Below are positions 25,364 through 34,461 of a stretch of DNA of 64,000 bases, in pieces (the first letter of the stretch is position 1; each line of letters starts with the position of its first letter). Below the pieces are notes generated by a model. That model worked only from the letters and a program-made list of their open reading frames with translations, was not told the origin of the DNA and ran no database searches. This DNA is from JAXLVB01 sp046329195 (GTDB lineage Bacteria > Bacteroidota > Bacteroidia > Cytophagales > Spirosomataceae), in the NCBI GenBank assembly GCA_046329195.1, contig JAXLVB010000002.1, forward strand, positions 1,798,001 through 1,862,000, read 5' to 3'. Made by a program: the position numbers and the translations under genes.

Positions 25364-26848
25364 ATGCTTCCTATTATTCAACAGGCTCATTCGTATCTTA
25401 CTCAAACGGCCATATATGCCGAAGGGAAGGCATTTTCGTATGGGCAATTAATGGAAGCATCACAGCAGTTTGCTTATACCCTACTCCATCTCCAACCCGA
25501 CCTATACGAAGCCCGAGTAGCTTTCATGATTACTCCAGGATTTGATTACGTGCGGGTACAGTGGGCCATCTGGCAAGCTGGGGGTGTTGCCGTGCCATTA
25601 TGCACTACGCATCCGTTACCCTCACTGAGGTATGTTATTGAAGATACTCAAGCAGCTATCTTGGTGGTCTCTAATGAGTTTGCTCCATTGCTTCAAGACT
25701 TAGCTGCTGAACTACGCCTTCGGTTTATCGTTTTGGGAAGCCCCGAACCATCGGCACCATCCGTTTCATTGCCAAAGCTCGAACTCAGCCGCCGTGCCAT
25801 GATTTTGTACACCAGCGGGACGACCAGCCTGCCCAAAGGTGTGGTTACTACTCACGCCAATTTGTCGGCACAAATCCGTACGCTGGTACAGGCATGGGAA
25901 TACGCTCGAACCGACCATATCCTCTGTGTACTGCCTTTGCACCACGTGCACGGCATTATCAACGTAATAAGTTGTACACTTTGGGCAGGCGGAGCGGTTA
26001 CATTTTTGCCCAGTTTTTCGGCACAGCAAGTTTTTGATACGTTTTTGCAGAAGGGCATCAATGTCTTTATGGCTGTACCGACTATTTATTTCAAATTGAT
26101 TGCCCACGTCGAAACTCTATCTGAAGCTGAACAGCAGCAACTGTTGGCTCATTTGAAAACATTTCGCTTGATGGTGTCGGGGTCGGCAGCACTTCCAATT
26201 TCGGTAATGGAAAAATGGGAGAAAATCAGTGGGCATCGGCTCTTAGAACGATACGGCATGACCGAAATCGGAATGGCTATTAGCAACCCTTATCATGGGG
26301 AGCGGCGTGCCGGAGCTATTGGGATGCCCCTGCCTGGTGTATCGGTGCGATTGGTCAACGAACACAATCAACCCGTTGCATCTGATGAAGCAGGCGAGAT
26401 TCAGGTTAAAGGGGACAACGTATTCAAAGAATATTGGAATCGCCCCGAAGCTACTGCCAAAAGCTTTACAGAAGATGGTTGGTTTATGACAGGCGATACT
26501 GCCGTTATTGAAGACGGGTATTTTAGAATTTTGGGCAGAACCTCCATGGATATTATCAAATCGGGAGGGTATAAAATTTCAGCCCTTGAAATTGAAGAAG
26601 TATTGCGGAGTCATCCTGAAGTCAGTGATTGTGCGGTGGTAGGTATCCCCAACGAAGAGTGGGGCGAATTGGTAGCTGCCGCTGTGATTGTTAAAAATGA
26701 AATTGACTCAGCGTTTTTAACCCAGTTTTTACGAGAAAGAATGCCTGCGTACCGTGTGCCTCGCCGATACGCATTTGTTCAGGAGCTTCCTCGAAATGCA
26801 ATGGGAAAAGTGACTAAAAACGACATCAAGCGACTATTTGAGGCATAG
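25364..26848 (+). CDS. Acyl-CoA synthetase, malonyl-CoA synthetase-like (MatB/ACSF3)
   Basis: A 494-residue ANL-superfamily enzyme that activates a carboxylic acid with ATP and joins it to CoA. Seen are the phosphate loop LYTSGTTSLPKG (148-159), LERYGMTEIGM (294-304), the hinge region near LGRTSMDIIKSGGYK and the catalytic lysine in NAMGKVTKND. The segment SNPYHGERRAGAIGMPLPGV (308-327) is characteristic of malonyl-CoA synthetases, where the Arg pair helps hold the dicarboxylate. It is followed by a 36-residue membrane peptide and a sodium symporter, so uptake and activation of malonate or a similar dicarboxylate is a reasonable inference. A general acyl-CoA ligase is the alternative. Confidence 0.85.
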   Translation: MLPIIQQAHSYLTQTAIYAEGKAFSYGQLMEASQQFAYTLLHLQPDLYEARVAFMITPGFDYVRVQWAIWQAGGVAVPLCTTHPLPSLRYVIEDTQAAILVVSNEFAPLLQDLAAELRLRFIVLGSPEPSAPSVSLPKLELSRRAMILYTSGTTSLPKGVVTTHANLSAQIRTLVQAWEYARTDHILCVLPLHHVHGIINVISCTLWAGGAVTFLPSFSAQQVFDTFLQKGINVFMAVPTIYFKLIAHVETLSEAEQQQLLAHLKTFRLMVSGSAALPISVMEKWEKISGHRLLERYGMTEIGMAISNPYHGERRAGAIGMPLPGVSVRLVNEHNQPVASDEAGEIQVKGDNVFKEYWNRPEATAKSFTEDGWFMTGDTAVIEDGYFRILGRTSMDIIKSGGYKISALEIEEVLRSHPEVSDCAVVGIPNEEWGELVAAAVIVKNEIDSAFLTQFLRERMPAYRVPRRYAFVQELPRNAMGKVTKNDIKRLFEA

Positions 26849-26862
26849 TCACTCGGAAATTG

Positions 26863-26928
26863 GCTATTGGTTACTTGATAGTTGTTAAAATCAATACACC
26901 AGTGACTAATCCACCAATAACTAATAGC
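26863..26928. repeat. Imperfect inverted repeat between the synthetase and symporter genes
   Basis: GCTATTGGTTACT (26863-26875) pairs with AATAACTAATAGC (26916-26928), 11 of 13 positions. It fills the 90-nt gap after the synthetase and could weaken read-through into the symporter genes. Confidence 0.4.
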
Positions 26929-26938
26929 TTATCAAAAA

Positions 26939-27049
26939 ATGGATTTTTTAACTGCTTTTCCGTATTGGTTTATTATTGTTTTGGTTATAGCCAATGCCGT
27001 TTTGGTTCGATTTAAAGACATTGAAGTGACCAATCCTGACGAAAAGTAA
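26939..27049 (+). CDS. Small single-pass membrane protein upstream of the symporter, 36 residues
   Basis: The frame opens with an ATG in an A-rich context (ATCAAAAAATGG) and encodes MDFLTAFPYWFIIVLVIANA at the start, one hydrophobic helix at about 5-26, then a charged tail VRFKDIEVTNPDEK. It stops 28 nt before the sodium symporter. Several sodium:solute symporters are encoded with small membrane partners (for example YhdT with PanF, YjcH with ActP), and this peptide may play a similar part. That is inference from position and hydrophobicity only. Confidence 0.5.
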   Translation: MDFLTAFPYWFIIVLVIANAVLVRFKDIEVTNPDEK

Positions 27050-27077
27050 CATACTTAACCTCTAAGCCTTAACAGGT

Positions 27078-28601
27078 ATGAATTATGTAGAGAACCACGC
27101 CACCGTGCTTTTCTGTATGGTAGTGTATTTAGGGTTCATTATTTTATTAGGCTGGCTATTGCAACGAAAATCCTCCAAAACGGTTGGTGAGTACTACCTT
27201 GCTAATCGACGCATACCAGGTTGGGTTGTTTCGCTGGCCTTCTTTTCTACTTTTGTTAGCACCAACACCTACATTGGACAAGCTGGGGAGTCGTTTCGGT
27301 ATGGGTTGTCATGGACCTGGGTTGGTCTCTTTTGGGCATTATTCTGTGTGATTTCTTGGCAGATTTTAGGCCCTAGAATGCGCAACCAGACCGTGCGGCT
27401 CAAGTCGGTTACAGTACCTGATTATTTTCACCTCCGATACAAAAGTCAATTATCTAAAAGTATTCGGATCGTTTCAGCCATTATCATCTTATTTGCTACG
27501 GTTTGGTACATGACTGGTATTGCCAAAGGAGTAGCGCACCTACTTCAATCATTGCTCGACATTGACTATGCCTACGGGGCAGCTTTCATGATTTTTTTCA
27601 CCTGCCTTTACACTGTGGCAGGGGGTATGTATGGAGTCATGTGGACCGATGCCGTGCAGGGAATCTTAATGCTGTTAGTTGCCCTCTTGATGGTAGCTTT
27701 GCCCTTTCTATTTGTGGGGGGAGTTGATGCCCTTTTCTCAAAACTGGCTTTCACCGACCATTTATCCAAAAAAGGAGCGCCTATCGGGAGTGGATTGGTG
27801 ACATTTGGACAATTGACTTCCTTTCTCTATATCCTTGGCATTGGCCTTTCAATCGGGATGAAGCAGATTTCAGAACCTAAGTTACTCATCCGATTCTATA
27901 CCGTGAAAGACAAAAAAAGCATGAAGTTTGCCATGACTTGGACTCCTATTTTCATGGGTGTATCGCTCGTATGTGTGATGGGGCTGGGAGCACTTGTACA
28001 CGGTATGGTCAGTTTTGAAGAAGCCAGTTATCTCATAAACAATACTGACGAAGTGGTGGGGTTCATGCTCAAAAAATTTGGTTCACCGCTTGTTAGTGGC
28101 ATTTGCCTAATGGGGTTGTTTGCGGCGGGCATGGCAGCTTTGGCCTCAGTGACGCTGGTAGTGGGTACTACGTTTGTCAAGGACATTTGGCAAATCTGGA
28201 AACCCATGGCAGCCGAACAAATCATCCCTCGTACCAAATTGACCATGATTGTTTATTGCTTTGTGGTTTATTATTTCACGCTATACCCTCCGGGTGGTGT
28301 AGTAGAGCTATCAGCCTTTGCAGGTTCGGTCTATGTAGCCAGCTTTTTTCCTACCATTTTTGGGGGGCTTTACTTCCGTTGGGGCACCGACCTCGGGGCT
28401 GTGACCTCCATGATTATGGGTATTGTAGTTAATTTGGTTTGGCGCTTTGGAGTTCGGTTTCAAGTATCAAGTTTAGAACAAGTACACGAAGTATTCCCCG
28501 CTTTTATCTTATCTTTTATTACCTATGTTTTGGTCAGTAAGCTATCATCAGCTCGTCAGCCAGACAAAAAACACCTGGATTTAGTTTTTGGCAAACCGTA
28601 A
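27078..28601 (+). CDS. Sodium:solute symporter (SSS family)
   Basis: A 507-residue inner-membrane transporter with about 13 hydrophobic segments. Family marks are GEYYLANRRIPGWVVSLAFFST at about 36-57, the TNTYIGQAG segment, GGMYGVMWTDAVQG in the sixth segment region, and SIGMKQISEPKLLIRFYTVKD. It should couple Na+ entry to uptake of an organic solute. The upstream malonyl-CoA-synthetase-like gene and small membrane peptide point to a small carboxylate, but SSS proteins carry sugars, amino acids and acids, so this is uncertain. Confidence 0.88.
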   Translation: MNYVENHATVLFCMVVYLGFIILLGWLLQRKSSKTVGEYYLANRRIPGWVVSLAFFSTFVSTNTYIGQAGESFRYGLSWTWVGLFWALFCVISWQILGPRMRNQTVRLKSVTVPDYFHLRYKSQLSKSIRIVSAIIILFATVWYMTGIAKGVAHLLQSLLDIDYAYGAAFMIFFTCLYTVAGGMYGVMWTDAVQGILMLLVALLMVALPFLFVGGVDALFSKLAFTDHLSKKGAPIGSGLVTFGQLTSFLYILGIGLSIGMKQISEPKLLIRFYTVKDKKSMKFAMTWTPIFMGVSLVCVMGLGALVHGMVSFEEASYLINNTDEVVGFMLKKFGSPLVSGICLMGLFAAGMAALASVTLVVGTTFVKDIWQIWKPMAAEQIIPRTKLTMIVYCFVVYYFTLYPPGGVVELSAFAGSVYVASFFPTIFGGLYFRWGTDLGAVTSMIMGIVVNLVWRFGVRFQVSSLEQVHEVFPAFILSFITYVLVSKLSSARQPDKKHLDLVFGKP

Positions 28602-28698
28602 ACGTTTACGGCTCACTATAGTAGTAAGTGTTTAAAAACGTCTCAAAATCTGATTGTTAACAATGCGACTCTGAACAATACAATGAAAAAATAAAATG

Positions 28699-28731
28699 TT
28701 TCAATGATTAATATTGAAATATTTACTTTTT
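28699..28731 (+). promoter_or_regulatory. Predicted promoter of the first SusC/SusD pair
   Basis: TTTC (28699-28702), a 21-nt spacer and TACTTTTT (28724-28731). The same two elements with the same spacing occur before the second pair at 34312-34344, which supports the call although the -7 element departs from TAnnTTTG by its last base. Confidence 0.5.
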
Positions 28732-28738
28732 TTATTTC

Positions 28739-28848
28739 AAAAATACTAAGAAATTGCATGGTCAAAAAAGTGTAATTGCACCAAATAGGCCTATTGCAAC
28801 TTTTAGTGCGTTAATTTTTTCAATTTTCAACCTTTTATCCATTTTTCT
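28739..28848 (+). promoter_or_regulatory. Conserved leader of the first SusC gene, with hairpin 28778-28809
   Basis: The leader shares long blocks with the leader at 34351-34461: AATACTAAGAAATTGCAT near its 5' end, and a pyrimidine-rich block ending CCTTTTATCCATTTTT before the ATG. Between them GCACCAAA (28778-28785) pairs with TTTTAGTGC (28801-28809) apart from one mismatch, and the loop contains CCTATT (28790-28795). The second leader forms the same hairpin with a C-G pair replaced by T-A, so a structured 5' untranslated RNA or a symmetric protein site is likely. Confidence 0.55.
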
Positions 28849-31800
28849 ATGAAGCCAAAATTTTATCTACTTCGACAAGGTGTAGTATGGGCTTTTATGT
28901 TCTTGTTGGCGCTTCAGTTTGCCAATGCGCAAGATCGCCGAGTAACTGGGAAAGTTACTGGCCCTGATGGTCCGATTCCTGGAGCAACTGTATTGTTGAA
29001 AGGAACGTCAACAGGTGCTGCTACAGATGCGAATGGTGATTATTCTATCGCCATTAAGGGTGCAAACCCAGTGCTGGTGTTTTCAGGTATTGGTTACAAA
29101 GCCAAAGAGGTAACGGTAGGCAACCAATCAAGTGTAAACGTACGATTGGATGAAGACGTAACCAACTTGAGCGAAGTGGTTGTAACAGGTTACACCATTG
29201 ACCAACGTCGTCAGACAACGGGTGCGGTTTCGACTGTGAAAGCAAAAGACTTGACCGTTATCCCATCAGGTAACGTTGAGCAGCAGTTGCAAGGTCGTGT
29301 AGCTGGTCTTACTGTTTTGACTAACGGTCAGCCGGGTACTGCCAGCCAGATTCGGGTACGTGGTTTTGGTGCCTTTGGTGGTAACGAACCGCTTTACATC
29401 GTTGACGGTTTGCCAGTGGGTTCAACCAACTTCCTTAACCCAGATGACATCGAGTCAACTACGGTATTGAAAGATGCGGCAGCCGCTTCTATCTATGGTG
29501 CTCGTGCTGCTAACGGTGTGATTGTTTACACTACGAAGAAAGGTAGCAAGTCAGCTAAGAAATTGACCGTTACTTACGATGGTCTCTATGGTGCAACTGA
29601 CCCAGGTCAAGGCCAAAAAATGCTGAACCCAACTGATTTTGCAGAATGGACTTGGAATGCTGTTAAAAATACAGCTACGCAAACAGGTACTACGGCTGTA
29701 TTTAACCACCCACAATTTGGCACAGGATCTACACCTGTGATTCCAGATTATATCAACGTTGGTGGTAGAGCAGGTGTGGTAGGCTCTGTTGATTTAGCGG
29801 CTGAAAAAACCAAGTACAACATTGATCCTTCTGCTGGTGCTATCTACCAAGTAGTTCGTGCTAACAAGGCAGGTACTGACTGGTACCAAGCCATTACTCG
29901 TGTAGCTCCATTGCAACGTCACTCATTAGGCTTCTCAGGTGGTGGCGAAAATAGCCGTTTTTACATTGGCCTAGGTATTCAAGACCAAAAAGGTATCTTG
30001 ATGTCTAACAGCTTTAAGCGTTATTCGCTTCGTGTTAATACCGAATTTAATATCTTGAAAAACCTTCGTTTCGGTGAAAACATTCAAGCTTCTTACCTTC
30101 AAGTGTTAGGCCAAACAGGTGGTGCAGGTGGTAACGGCATCGCTGCTGACGAAAACGACATCTTGCAAGCCTTCCGTATGCCATCTATCATCCCAGTTTA
30201 TGATGAGTATGGTGGCTATGCAGGTACTGCTGCTAAAGGCTTTAACAACCCACGTAACCCTGTAGCTAACCAAGTTGGTCTATTGAACAACCGTAACTTC
30301 AATGCTTTGGGTATGGGTAACGCTTACTTGGAGTGGGATCCAATCCCAGGCTTGACACTTCGTTCGAGCATCGGTGGTTCGTTCAACTCTAACTACTTCT
30401 GGAACTACACTCGTTGGCAATACGAAAACTCTGAAAACAACTCAGCGTTTGGTTATGGCGAAGGCGGTGGATTCTCATTTGCTTGGACTTTTACTAACAC
30501 AGCTTCTTACAAGAAAGCATTTGGTAAGCATAATGTAGAAATCTTGGCAGGTCAAGAAGCCTTGAATACTGGTGCTGGTCGTAACAACAACTCATCTGGT
30601 TTGAACCCATTCTCGTATGACCCTAACTATGTGACTATGTCAAACGTTGGTTCAAGAGTGGTAAACAGTAACTTGTTTAAAGGCGTTAACTTCTACTCAT
30701 TGTTTGGTCGTGTGAACTATACCTTTAATGACAAGTACATCTTGACAGGGGTAGTTCGTCGTGATGGTTCTTCTCGTTTTGGTGCAACCAATCGTTATGG
30801 GGTGTTCCCAGCATTCTCGGCTGCATGGCGTGTTTCGTCAGAAGACTTCATGAAGTCGTTGACTTGGATTTCGGACTTGAAAATCCGTGGTGGTTATGGT
30901 ACTATGGGTAACTCTAACAACGTAGATCCAAACAACCAGTTCAGCTTGTACGGAACCAGCATCGGTGCTTCTTCTTATGATATCAATGGTTCTAACAGTA
31001 GCGCTGCTGACGGCTACTACCGTACTCGTATTGGTAACCCAGATGCCAAGTGGGAAACATCAGTTACCCAAAACATTGGTATTGATGGTACGTTCTTCAA
31101 CGGTAAGTTAGACGTAATCATTGACTTCTGGCAAAAAGACACCAAAGATTTGTTGTTCCAAGTACCTATTCCTGCTACCAATGGCCCATTCGCTTCTGCT
31201 CCGTCGGTTAACATTGGTAAGATGTTGAATAAAGGGATTGATATGCAATTTATCACACGTGGTAAATTGAACTCAGATCTTGGTTATGAAGTGAATTTAA
31301 CAGGTAGTTTCTTGAAAAATGAAATCACCTACTTGGCTCCAGGTCTTACTTACATCACTTCAATCAATCCTGGTTTCCGTGGTATCAACCCAATCCGTAA
31401 CCAATTGGGTTACTCATTGTCAGCATTCTATGGCTACCAAGTAACGGGCTTGTTCCAAAACAAAGCTGAAGTTGATGCCGCTCCAAAACAAGATGGTGCG
31501 GCTCCAGGCCGTTTCCGTTATGCTGACTTGAATGGTGATGGCAAGATTGATGCTAACGACCGTACATACCTCGGAAGTCCAGTTCCTAAATTCACAGGTG
31601 GTTTGAACCTTGGTTTGACTTACAAAGGATTTGATGTAAATACGTATTTCTACTTCGTGACTGGCAACAAAATCTTCAACGTATCGAAGTGGTTTACTGA
31701 TTTCTATCCTTCATTTGCAGGGGCTGCCATCAGCGAACGTGTAAAACAATCATGGACTCCATCTAACACAGGTGCTACTATACCTATTTTTGAAAGTGCA

Positions 31801-32088
31801 TCGAATTTCAGTACCAACACTCAAGCAAGCTCTTTCTATGTTGAAGATGGTTCTTATTTCCGTATGCAAAACCTCCAAATTGGCTATACATTCCCTAAAA
31901 CTATCTTAAACAAATTGGGAATGCAACGCCTCCGTGTTAGTGGTTCGGTTAACAACCTCTTCACTATCTCGAAGTATCAAGGTTTAGATCCAGCTGTAGG
32001 TGGTAATGCCGATACCAACTTTGGTATTGATGTAGGTAACTACCCAGTAACTCGTAGCTTTAACTTCGGTATTAACCTTGGTTTCTAA
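28849..32088 (+). CDS. SusC/RagA-type TonB-linked outer-membrane protein
   Basis: A 1079-residue outer-membrane importer. The signal peptide ends FANAQ (27-28). The CarboxypepD_reg-like domain covers about 29-110, followed by the TonB-box-like SEVVVTGY (108-115). The plug (GRVAGLTVLTNGQPGTASQIRVRGFGAFGGNEPLYIVDGLP) and a large barrel ending in GINLGF follow. SusC proteins form the channel under a SusD lid and import oligosaccharides or peptides. The SusD partner follows at once. Residues 1-115 closely resemble those of the second SusC at 34462, but the plug and barrel differ, which suggests different cargo. Confidence 0.95.
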   Translation: MKPKFYLLRQGVVWAFMFLLALQFANAQDRRVTGKVTGPDGPIPGATVLLKGTSTGAATDANGDYSIAIKGANPVLVFSGIGYKAKEVTVGNQSSVNVRLDEDVTNLSEVVVTGYTIDQRRQTTGAVSTVKAKDLTVIPSGNVEQQLQGRVAGLTVLTNGQPGTASQIRVRGFGAFGGNEPLYIVDGLPVGSTNFLNPDDIESTTVLKDAAAASIYGARAANGVIVYTTKKGSKSAKKLTVTYDGLYGATDPGQGQKMLNPTDFAEWTWNAVKNTATQTGTTAVFNHPQFGTGSTPVIPDYINVGGRAGVVGSVDLAAEKTKYNIDPSAGAIYQVVRANKAGTDWYQAITRVAPLQRHSLGFSGGGENSRFYIGLGIQDQKGILMSNSFKRYSLRVNTEFNILKNLRFGENIQASYLQVLGQTGGAGGNGIAADENDILQAFRMPSIIPVYDEYGGYAGTAAKGFNNPRNPVANQVGLLNNRNFNALGMGNAYLEWDPIPGLTLRSSIGGSFNSNYFWNYTRWQYENSENNSAFGYGEGGGFSFAWTFTNTASYKKAFGKHNVEILAGQEALNTGAGRNNNSSGLNPFSYDPNYVTMSNVGSRVVNSNLFKGVNFYSLFGRVNYTFNDKYILTGVVRRDGSSRFGATNRYGVFPAFSAAWRVSSEDFMKSLTWISDLKIRGGYGTMGNSNNVDPNNQFSLYGTSIGASSYDINGSNSSAADGYYRTRIGNPDAKWETSVTQNIGIDGTFFNGKLDVIIDFWQKDTKDLLFQVPIPATNGPFASAPSVNIGKMLNKGIDMQFITRGKLNSDLGYEVNLTGSFLKNEITYLAPGLTYITSINPGFRGINPIRNQLGYSLSAFYGYQVTGLFQNKAEVDAAPKQDGAAPGRFRYADLNGDGKIDANDRTYLGSPVPKFTGGLNLGLTYKGFDVNTYFYFVTGNKIFNVSKWFTDFYPSFAGAAISERVKQSWTPSNTGATIPIFESASNFSTNTQASSFYVEDGSYFRMQNLQIGYTFPKTILNKLGMQRLRVSGSVNNLFTISKYQGLDPAVGGNADTNFGIDVGNYPVTRSFNFGINLGF

Positions 32089-32134
32089 TTTTTATCGAAA
32101 ACAATTCGATAAACAAAATGTTAAAAGCAAAAAA

Positions 32135-33883
32135 ATGACATCTATGAACAAAATATTGAAGAGAAGAGCTGTCCTCGTAACACTCTCAATTATCGGTTTC
32201 ACAGCTGCCTGTAAAGATGACTTTTTGAAAGTTCCTGCCACTGCTTCACTGGCGCAAGAGCAGCTATCTACAAAAAAAGGTCTTGAAGGTGCCCTTATCG
32301 CATCGTATTCGATGCTCAATGGTCGAGGTAACCGTATGTCGGCAGCCTCTAACTGGGTATGGGGTAGTATCCGTGGTGGCGATGCCAACAAAGGGACTGA
32401 CCCTGGTGACTTCAGTGACATCAACCCTATTCAACGCTTTGAGTATCTTTCTACTCAAGGGGTAATTAGTGATGCATGGAACGGTACTTACGAAGGTATC
32501 GCTCGTGCCAACGCTACCTTGCGTTTGTTGACTACTGCGGCTTCAGATGTATCGGCAGCAGACAAAACACGTATCACTGCTGAAGCTCGTTTCTTGCGTG
32601 CCCACTATTATTTCCAATTGAAGCGTTGGTTTGGTAACACGCCATACGTAGATGAAACGTTGGATTATGGTACAGGTATCGAAAAAGTGAAAAACGACCA
32701 AGATTTGTATCCAAAAATCGAAGCCGATTTCAAATATGCTTACGATAACCTTCCAGAAACACAAGGTGCTGCTGGTCGTGCTAACAAGTGGGCTGCAGGT
32801 GTGTACTTAGCTAAAGTATATTTGTATCAGAAGAAATATACTGAAGCAAAAGCCTTGTTTGATGCTGCTATTGCCAATGGTAAAACTGCCAATGGTAAGA
32901 AATATGGCCTTCTTGCTAAATATGCTGATATCTTCCGTGCCTCGCAAGATAACAACGAAGAGTCAGTATTTGCCGTACAAAACGCTGCTGGTACAGGTTC
33001 TGTTAACAACGCATTCCCAGACTTTGACTTGAACTACCCATACAACACAGGTCCTAACGGCCCAGGTAACTGCTGTGGTTTCTTCCAGCCAAGTTTCGAG
33101 TTGGGTAACTCGTTCCGTACCGATGCCAAAGGCTTGCCTTTGTTGGATGGTTCTTATAACACAGGTGCTAACCAAGTAAAAACTGACATGGGTCTTGATG
33201 CAAGTGCACCATTTACCCCTGATGCAGGTAACCTTGACCCACGTATTGACCACTCGATCGGTCGTCGTGGTATTCCTTACCTCGACTGGCAAGACCACCC
33301 AGGTGCTGCTTGGATTCGTAACCAACCTAACGGCGGTCCATACTCGCCTAAGAAATACACTTACTATAAGTCTGATGTAGGTTCGTTGCAAGATAACAGC
33401 TCATGGACTCCTGGCTACACTGCCCTTAACTATACCATCATCCGTTTTGCTGATGTATTGTTGATGGCTGCTGAGTGCGAAATCGAAGTAGGTAGCTTAG
33501 CTAAAGCTCAGGAGTATGTGAACTTGGTTCGTACTCGTGCTGCTAATGCTGCTGGTTTTGTAACAAAAGCGGGTAAGCCTGCTGCTAACTACGTAATTAG
33601 CAACTATACTACTGCTTGGACAGACAAGGCTGCTGCTCGTACTGCTGTACAGTTTGAGCGTAAGTTGGAACTTTCTGGCGAAGGTCACCGCTTCTTCGAC
33701 TTAGTTCGTTGGGGTACTGCCGACAAAGAAATCAACACTTACTTGACTTATGATAGCAAGTTCTTGGCTAACACCTTGGGCGGTTCTAAATTCACTGCAA
33801 ACAAGCATGAAGTATTACCAATCCCACAAGGTCAAATTGACTTGGTTGGCTCAGACATCTTGAAGCAAAATCCTGGCTACTAA
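32135..33883 (+). CDS. SusD/RagB-type nutrient-binding outer-membrane lipoprotein
   Basis: A 582-residue surface lipoprotein, the lid of the SusC channel. The signal peptide ends at a lipobox, GFTAAC, with the lipid cysteine followed by KDDFL. The SusD body shows the TPR-like helices (EARFLRAHYYFQLKRWFG, YLAKVYLYQKKYTEAKALFDAAI), the NYTIIRFADVLLMAAECEIEVG motif and the C-terminal ERKLELSGEGHRFFDLVRWG. I start it at the ATG at 32135 in an A-rich context. Another at 32144 is also possible, and a frame from 32078 overlaps susC and has no signal before it. The substrate is unknown, since no hydrolase is adjacent. Confidence 0.93.
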   Translation: MTSMNKILKRRAVLVTLSIIGFTAACKDDFLKVPATASLAQEQLSTKKGLEGALIASYSMLNGRGNRMSAASNWVWGSIRGGDANKGTDPGDFSDINPIQRFEYLSTQGVISDAWNGTYEGIARANATLRLLTTAASDVSAADKTRITAEARFLRAHYYFQLKRWFGNTPYVDETLDYGTGIEKVKNDQDLYPKIEADFKYAYDNLPETQGAAGRANKWAAGVYLAKVYLYQKKYTEAKALFDAAIANGKTANGKKYGLLAKYADIFRASQDNNEESVFAVQNAAGTGSVNNAFPDFDLNYPYNTGPNGPGNCCGFFQPSFELGNSFRTDAKGLPLLDGSYNTGANQVKTDMGLDASAPFTPDAGNLDPRIDHSIGRRGIPYLDWQDHPGAAWIRNQPNGGPYSPKKYTYYKSDVGSLQDNSSWTPGYTALNYTIIRFADVLLMAAECEIEVGSLAKAQEYVNLVRTRAANAAGFVTKAGKPAANYVISNYTTAWTDKAAARTAVQFERKLELSGEGHRFFDLVRWGTADKEINTYLTYDSKFLANTLGGSKFTANKHEVLPIPQGQIDLVGSDILKQNPGY

Positions 33884-33919
33884 GCCAATGGAAGAAAGAT
33901 AATTCTTTCTAAATAACAT

Positions 33920-33957
33920 AAAAGCCCTCTTGATGCTTATCAAGAGGGCTTTTTATT
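33920..33957 (+). terminator. Terminator of the first SusC/SusD operon
   Basis: A perfect 15-bp stem (33920-33934 with 33939-33953) containing AAGCCCTCTTGAT, a 4-nt loop and a T-rich tail, 37 nt after the SusD stop. Confidence 0.92.
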
Positions 33958-33999
33958 TAACTTCTTTGGTTCAACCGTAACTTATACGGAGATGTCAGG

Positions 34000-34055
34000 C
34001 TGTGCGCCCCAGGCTATGCACCCCAGGTTATGCACCCCAGGTTATGCACCCCAAA
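34000..34055. repeat. Four-copy 14-bp tandem repeat
   Basis: Units 34000-34013, 34014-34027, 34028-34041 and 34042-34055 follow the pattern TTATGCACCCCAGG with a few changes in the first, second and last copies. It is non-coding and lies between two operons. It is not a CRISPR, as there are no spacers. Confidence 0.85.
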
Positions 34056-34311
34056 CGAACGATGGCTACTGTCACGCCTGTGTCCCCCTACGGTAGTTCC
34101 CCACTACGGTAGTGAAACGGAGGAGGCTTTTGCCATATAAATCAACGAAGTGTCTTTTCTTCATTCTGAATATCAGGCCATCAATCCAGTTGAATAGCTA
34201 TTTACCGAGATTTAATAAAAATTAAGCAAGAATATTCTCAACATTTGAAATAACTAATAGTACAAAACAGGCTTTTTTAAGAAAAAATAAAAAAAATAAA
34301 AAAAATAAGTG

Positions 34312-34344
34312 TTTTAATGACATTTATTAGTCCGATTACTTTTT
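34312..34344 (+). promoter_or_regulatory. Predicted promoter of the second SusC/SusD pair
   Basis: TTTT (34312-34315) followed by AATGA, a total spacer of 21 nt and TACTTTTT (34337-34344). The layout matches that before the first pair (28699-28731), with the AATGA after the -33 element also shared. Confidence 0.5.
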
Positions 34345-34350
34345 TTATTA

Positions 34351-34461
34351 AAAAAATACTAAGAAATTGCATTGTCTAAATTAGTGTAAGTGCATTAAAA
34401 TGAACCTATTCAGAATTTTAATGCGTTATTTTTCAATTTTTAACCTTTTATCCATTTTTTT
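34351..34461 (+). promoter_or_regulatory. Conserved leader of the second SusC gene, with hairpin 34392-34424
   Basis: GCATTAAAAT (34392-34401) and ATTTTAATGC (34415-34424) form a perfect 10-bp stem around a 13-nt loop containing CCTATT (34405-34410). The same position in the first leader carries a related hairpin with the same loop hexamer. The block before the start codon, from GCGTTA to the ATG, is almost identical in both leaders. Confidence 0.6.

Larger units (their letters stand above)
33884..34311. other. Intergenic region between the two SusC/SusD pairs
   Basis: About 430 nt without a recognisable gene. It holds a strong terminator (33920-33957), a four-unit 14-bp tandem repeat (34000-34055), and a short direct repeat of CTACGGTAGT within about 34089-34118, then A/T-rich sequence before the second promoter. 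Confidence 0.6.

Noticed and set aside
34000..34055. Possible short CRISPR array
   Set aside because: The 14-bp units are directly contiguous with no spacers, and no cas genes are present.
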